Source: Collybia mongolica (taxonomy: Eukaryota; Basidiomycota; Agaricomycetes; Agaricales; Clitocybaceae). Taken from it: a stretch of 64,000 nucleotides of DNA. The stretch covers positions 6,696,001 to 6,760,000 of the forward strand of contig JAAXNY010000001.1 in the NCBI GenBank assembly GCA_013420905.1. Direction: 5' to 3'. Of this stretch, positions 59,060-64,000 are shown one piece after another (positions within the stretch are counted from its first letter, which is position 1; every line of letters begins with the position of its first letter). Below the pieces are notes generated by a model. The model ran no database searches. It was not told the DNA's origin and saw only the letters and a list, made by a program, of their open reading frames with translations. The translations under genes and the position numbers were made by a program.

Positions 59060-62000
59060 TCCAAAGTGATCAAGGAGAGCTAGCCGTAGAAATTGCTGAA
59101 GATGAGAACGGAAACTTTATTATAACGGGTTATAGACACCCTACTGATAAACGGAATTTTGGTCACAAAGAACTTAGAGATGTCTTTTTGTCTAGAAGTG
59201 ATGTGAACATGAATAGTACAGTACCTGAACGCGAATTACTAGCCACGTACTTGGCTTCCGTAGATGAGCGCGATGGACCAGTAATAAACTACGAGCAGAA
59301 CAGCAGCGACCCAGCAAGTACACCCACTAGACCTATGACATACGCTCAAGAACAGCCCATGATCGATAAAGCTTTAAGTAAATTAAAGCGGTGGCAAATT
59401 GGCACCAATGAGCGCGGTCTTGGAACTGCAACAAGTGAAAAGTGTAATATTGAGCCCATGGATCAGCTAGTAGGAAAGAAGTATAAACCAGTACATTTGA
59501 AAACAAAACCAACACTGGCGGACCTGCCTGATAAATTTAGAATTATCAGAGATATAAAGGGTGACCCTTTAGCGGCCCTACCCGTTCTAACGCCTAACCC
59601 ACCTCCGTTTAAACCAACTGGAAGGTATACTGAGGAAAGGCGCGCGGAATTCCAAAGGGTACACGAAGAAGAGAGCTTCTTAAAACCTAAAGAGATGGAT
59701 ATAATCCACGACTTTATGTGCAAACATAATGATGGTTTTGCTTGGAATGATAGTGAGCACGGTAGCTTTAAGAAGGAATATTTTCCTCCCGTCGAGATAC
59801 CAGTAGTCCCACATACGCCGTGGACAGAAAGGAACATTATAATCCCACCAGGGATCTATGAAGATGTTTGTAAAATCATCAAAACTAAAATTGATGCAGG
59901 AGTCTATGAGAGATCCAATTCATCATATAGGTCTAGATGGTTTACTGTATTAAAGAAAGGCCCAGGAAAGAAGCTTAGAATTGTACATAGTCTAGAACCG
60001 CTGAATGCAGTCACAATAGCGCACTTGGGCTTACCACCCGCTACCGAAGAACTAGCAGAACACTTCGCAGGGCGCGCTTGTGGCGGAATGATGGATCTAT
60101 ACGTAGGATACGATGAGAGGCCTTTAGCAGAAACCTCGCGTGATCTAACCACGTTCCAAACACCGTTTGGCGCGCTGAGACTAGTAACACTTCCTATGGG
60201 ATGGACGAATTCAGTTCCAATATTTCATGATGATGTCACATACATCCTACAGGATGAGGTACCACATGTCACAATACCCTACATTGATGATGTACCCGTG
60301 CGCGGTCCAGCAACGCGCTACGAACTGCCGGATGGAACAGAAGAAGAGCTACCTGGTGCTCCAGGTGTTAGGCGCTTCTTCTGGGAACATATGCAAAATG
60401 TAAATTGCGTCGTACAGAGAATGAAGTATTCTGGAGGAACGTTTTCAGGATATAAGTCTATGTTATGCGCAAGTGAAATTCTAGTGGTAGGACATAGATG
60501 TACCTATGAAGGACGAAAACCTACTACAGATAGAATCGGTGTAGTTGAAAGATGGGGACCATGCAAAGATGTCAGTGAAGTACGCGCTTACATGGGAACT
60601 ATTGGTGTATGCCGGAATTTCATTAAAGACTTTGCCCGTATAGGCCAACCAATTCAAAAGTTAACTAGAAGTAGTGAACCTTGGATATGGGGGCCTGAGC
60701 AAGAAGAAGCGCAGCAGCTATTGTTAGACGCACTTAAAAATAGCCCCGCGCTCCGTCCAATTAATTACACCTGGAATACGCCAGTGGTATTGTCAGTAGA
60801 TACGTCATGGAAAGCCGTAGGCTACTATATCTATCAGGAAGACCCTGATATACCTGGAAGAAAGCACTATGCTAGATTTGACTCGATAACTCTGAATGAG
60901 CGCGAAGCGCGCTTCTCACAACCCAAACGAGAGCTATTCGGATTGATGAGAGTTCTAATGGCATGTTATTATTGGTTTATTGGAGTACGAAATTTGGTAG
61001 TGGAAACGGATGCAAAGTACATTAAGGGGATGTTATCAAACCCAAGTCTAGGACCTAATGCAACGGTAAATAGGTGGATTGATAGGATACTTATGTTCCA
61101 CTTTACTCTGGTTCATAAAGCTGGTAAAGGCTTTGGCCCAGATGGTCTGTCAAGACGAGACGCACGGCTAGGGGATCCTGTCTACCCGGACCCAGACGAT
61201 GGTTACGACGAACCCTCAGGTCCTTTAAAGTTTATCAACCCAACGGAAGGGTTAGATGACCCTTTGGAGCTGTCAGATTTTAAAGAGGAGATTGACACGC
61301 GCGGCGGATATTTATTCCAACTTGCGAAGGAAATCTCTGATTTTGAAGTTGAAGTAAACAATGCCTGGGCTGGTGAAGCAGCATTTATTGGAGAAGTAAA
61401 ACAGCACTTAGGTTTAGGATGGTTCGGTATTCAAAGAGAAGCTTATCTAAAGCAACTTGTAAATACTACTGTCATACCCGATGAAAAGTTTAAATATGAC
61501 CCTAATGTAAGGGAAGTATATGACAAGTCTAAACGAACACCTACGGCGCAGGAACAGGATAAAAACCTACCTTTAATAAAAGAATGGTTAAAAAGACCAC
61601 AAAAGAGACCAAAAGGAATGACAGATCGCGCCTACCTAAAGTTTGCAAGGCAGGCGTCTAATTTCTTTTTGGATCCAGAAGGCAGGATGTATAGGAAAAG
61701 TATCAATAGCGCGCACCAGCTTGTTGTTGATAAAAATCACCGAACATATATGATGAAGGCGTCTCACGATTCTGTTGGACATAGGGGTTTCTATGCAACA
61801 AAATCCTTAATAGATAAAAGATTTTGGTGGCCAGAAATGGAACGCGATGTATCATGGTATGTGAAGTCATGTCACATCTGTCAGACAAGGCTCTTAACTT
61901 TGTTGAGAATCCCTCCTGTCATAACCCACACGCCGTCTATATTCCAAGTATTGCATGCGGACACCATGTATATGAGCCCATCGTCTAATGGTTATAAATA

Positions 62001-63054
62001 CATTGTCCAAGGAAGATGTGCTCTGTCTTCGTGGATGGAAGGCGCGCCCCTCTGATCTGAGGATGGCAAGACCTTGGGAAGGTGGCTGTTCGAAGAAGTA
62101 ATTTGTAGATGGGGTTCCCTAACGGAAATTGTAACGGATAATGGTCCTGCCTTTGTCGCAGCCAAAGCGTGGCTGGAATCCAAGTATGGTATTACAGGAA
62201 TAAGTATATCACCATACAATTCCAAAGGAAATGGGATTGCCGAGCGCGCACATTGGGATGTGCGTCAAGCTGTCTTCAAAGCTACAGGTGGTGATGTAAA
62301 GAAGTGGTACTACTTCTTCCACCATGTAATGTGGGCTGACAGAATTACTATACGGAAAGGGACGGGTTGCTCCCCCTATTTTATGATTACGGGCGCGCAC
62401 CCAACCTTACCGTTAGATATTATTGAAGCCACTTGGTTAGTAAAGTTACCAGGAAAAATATTGACTACAGAGGAACTCATTGGGTTTAGAGCGCAGGCTC
62501 TAGCTAAGCACGTCCAGCATGTGGCCGATATGAGGAAACGTATCAATATAGAAAAACGAAGGAGACTATTACAGTATGAGAAGGATCACAGCGCGACCAT
62601 CAGAGACTATGATTTCAAACCAGGAAGTTTAGTACTAGTTAGAAATACCGAGGTCGAAAGTTCGCTCGATAAAAAGCTGAAGCCACGGTACCTGGGACCA
62701 ATGATAGTCCTGAGACGAAACCGCGGGGGAGCCTATATTGTTTGCGAAATGGATGGATCGGTGTGGCAACATAAAGTGGGGGCGTTTAGGGTTATTCCCT
62801 ATTTTGCTAGGAGTACAATTGAACTGCCAGATAATCTGCAAGACCTAATAGACATCTCTAGCGAAACACTAAATGCTTTCGTGGAATCGAAAGATCCCGC
62901 TAATAGGCAAGTTTACAAGGAGCGTGACTATACTTTTGACAGAGTCCAATTGGATCAGTCCGATTCAGAGTCAAGCTCTAGTGAGAACACTGAGGAGGGG
63001 ATAGCGCCGGCGCTACCACAAACTACTATGGCACACCGGAAGTTGCATAGGTGA
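59011..63054 (+). pseudogene. Gypsy Pol (RT, RNase H, integrase) with one TGA
   Basis: The frame opens at 59011 and has no obvious ATG before 59209. RT motifs are YRSRWFTVLKKGPGKKLRIV, LVTLPMGWTNSVPIFHDD and the catalytic PYIDDVPVRG. RNase H has VVLSVDTSWKAVGYYIY and VETDAKYIKGML. Integrase has the HHCC region VGHRGFYATKSLID with SCHICQTR, the catalytic acids in [26 protein letters not shown] and [14 protein letters not shown], and a C-terminal barrel [22 protein letters not shown] at 62053-62055, probably CGA before, lies between the first and second catalytic Asp. The same frame resumes at once to 63054, so this copy cannot make full integrase without readthrough. Confidence 0.9.
59035..59041 (+). 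promoter_or_regulatory. Candidate -1 frameshift site, protease to pol
   Basis: G GAT TTT in the phase of the protease ORF; pol is in the -1 frame and opens at 59011. GGATTTT is not the strict consensus but is a known functional heptamer in dianthoviruses. The protease stop lies 15 nt further on. Confidence 0.55.
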
Positions 63055-63200
63055 TAAATCAGTATGGAAACAGAAGCAGTAAAGACAGTATAAGCAACTA
63101 AGCTAAGTAGCAAGGACAGTGTTAAGCCGAGTAAAGACAGTAATACAAAGGAGCATGGGGAGGGACACCATAACTCAAGAGGAAGTTAATTGGACTGTCC
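63055..63200. other. Spacer between pol and the antisense gene
   Basis: Contains three degenerate copies of GTAAAGACAGT and a purine-rich GGGGAGGGA, but no LTR start (TGATAG) follows, so the element does not end here. Confidence 0.5.
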
Positions 63201-64000
63201 TCAAGCAGATATGAAGTCGTCTTCAACCTCGGGCAAGGGCACGTCAGCCGGAGCTACCTCCTCCTTATCATTGTCATCCTGGTCATGGACTTCCGTAGCG
63301 CTCGCAGTGGCAGCCTCGTCAGAGCCCCCCTCCAGAGCGGCCTCGTTCATTAGACCGTTGAGGCGAGTAACCTTGTCCATAGTGGCATCACGACGCTTCA
63401 ATAAGAAGGAAACTGTATGACTGATCTCCTCCAACTCAGCACGGTAGTTTAAGAGCATCCTACCGAGGGCTTGCTTGGTGTGCGACATGGGATCGCCCGC
63501 GTCTGCAATCAAGCGCGCCCGCACTAAGACTACATCGTGCTCCTTGGAGGGACGGAAGTCAATAAAGACACGAGTATCTGATGCACAGTCGGTATAAATT
63601 TAGAACCATCTATTATTAGAAAACGTACCCTCAGCAGATGCCTTTGGATCTTCATCCGGGGTGTCCTGCCTCGTACACTTTTTGGGACGAAGAGTGCTGC
63701 TGCGATTGAGCTCGGAACGCTTACCGTCCTGTAGGAATAAGAAACAAAGTAATAGACAGAGCAAAAACAAGAACGGGTACCTTGATGGCAGCCTTTTCAG
63801 CCTTAGTCCTTTTGACACGGGGAACCTTAATGTTCTCCTTCTCCTTGCGGCTACGGGTGATTGGTCCTTCACTAAGGAGACGACTAGTCACTGATCCAGA
63901 GACAGCAGCACTAGCCGTAGCGCCGGAATCAATGACCATATTCTTGAGTAAAGAAGAGACGCCATTGAGTATGTCGCGCACTGACAGCGCGGTAGCTAAA
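63201..64000 (-). CDS. Spliced gene antisense to the gypsy element, 5' beyond window
   Basis: Three exons on the minus strand: 64000-63781 (open to the window edge), 63728-63629 and 63577-63201, with canonical introns of 52 nt (GTACCC...CTACAG) and 51 nt (GTACGT...CATCAG). The visible part encodes about 230 residues. An N-terminal part LSVRDILNGVSSLLKNM is followed by a basic, NLS-like stretch (PITRSRKEKENIKVPRVKR), then TRVFIDFRPSKEHDVVLVR, a helical coiled-coil-like part (LGRMLLNYRAELEEISHTV) and a very acidic tail ending VEDDFISA. No family is recognised. It converges on pol with 146 bp between stops, so it lies inside the element if a 3' LTR follows. Host-gene origin is the alternative. 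Confidence 0.7.

Larger units (their letters stand above)
54664..64000 (+). mobile_element. Ty3/gypsy retrotransposon, 3' end beyond window
   Basis: The element has a 1216-bp 5' LTR, a primer-binding site, a 440-nt leader, gag, protease and pol frames in gypsy order (RT-RNase H-integrase) and an extra antisense gene after pol. No 3' LTR is reached by 64000. It is rich in CpG (many GCGCGC sites), so it looks young compared with the adjacent copia element. One in-frame TGA interrupts the integrase. Confidence 0.9.

Overview
The window is nuclear DNA of an agaricomycete (mushroom-forming basidiomycete). Genes carry many 45-65 bp GT-AG introns, both strands are densely used, and the families fit: Zn2Cys6 regulator, PL1 pectate lyase, P450, polyporopepsin-type protease, ABCC transporter, ATG17 and Sas3. 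Repeats show CpG to TpG/CpA decay.

Layout. 1-2619 (+) is the 3' part of a phosphoketolase gene. 4456-6386 (-) is a Zn2Cys6 transcription factor with a 13-nt microexon. 7806-9206 (-) is a secreted pectate lyase. 11119-13721 (-) is a cytochrome P450 with an apparent 5-nt microexon. 14832-17249 (-) is a Rieske/FAD oxidoreductase of AIFM3 type. 18507-19668 (-) is a zinc-finger plus LysM protein, divergent from ATG17 (19811-21782, +). 22574-28453 (+) is a full-length ABCC transporter. 28714-30334 (-) is a SANT-like protein and 30606-34813 (-) is a PHD/MYST acetyltransferase (Sas3). A poorly resolved spliced gene lies at about 35118-35930 (-). 35950-37500 (-) encodes one polypeptide that joins an isochorismatase-type hydrolase to a glutathione S-transferase. 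37752-40095 (-) is a DDE transposase gene broken by one TGA. 41616-43588 (+) is a LAMMER kinase and 44509-46460 (-) an aspartic protease.

From 47.3 kb on the window is a nest of retrotransposons. A complete but decayed Ty1/copia element (47324-53922, minus strand, GTTCA target duplication) carries a poly(A)-tailed insert with its own target duplication inside the reverse transcriptase. It also carries a solo gypsy LTR inside gag. Next to it lies a young, CpG-rich Ty3/gypsy element (54664 to beyond the window end). Its gag, protease and pol frames are linked by two -1 steps, each with a slippery heptamer (GGGTTTC, GGATTTT). Downstream of pol, a spliced gene runs antisense to the element.

The host genes do not form one obvious pathway. 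Several fit a saprotrophic or plant-associated fungus: plant-wall attack (pectate lyase, aspartic protease), xenobiotic handling (P450, GST fusion, ABCC pump) and nutrient response (ATG17, Zn2Cys6 factor). That link is inference only. The items I rate highest are the hydrolase-GST fusion, the double-frameshift gypsy element with its antisense gene, and the microexons.
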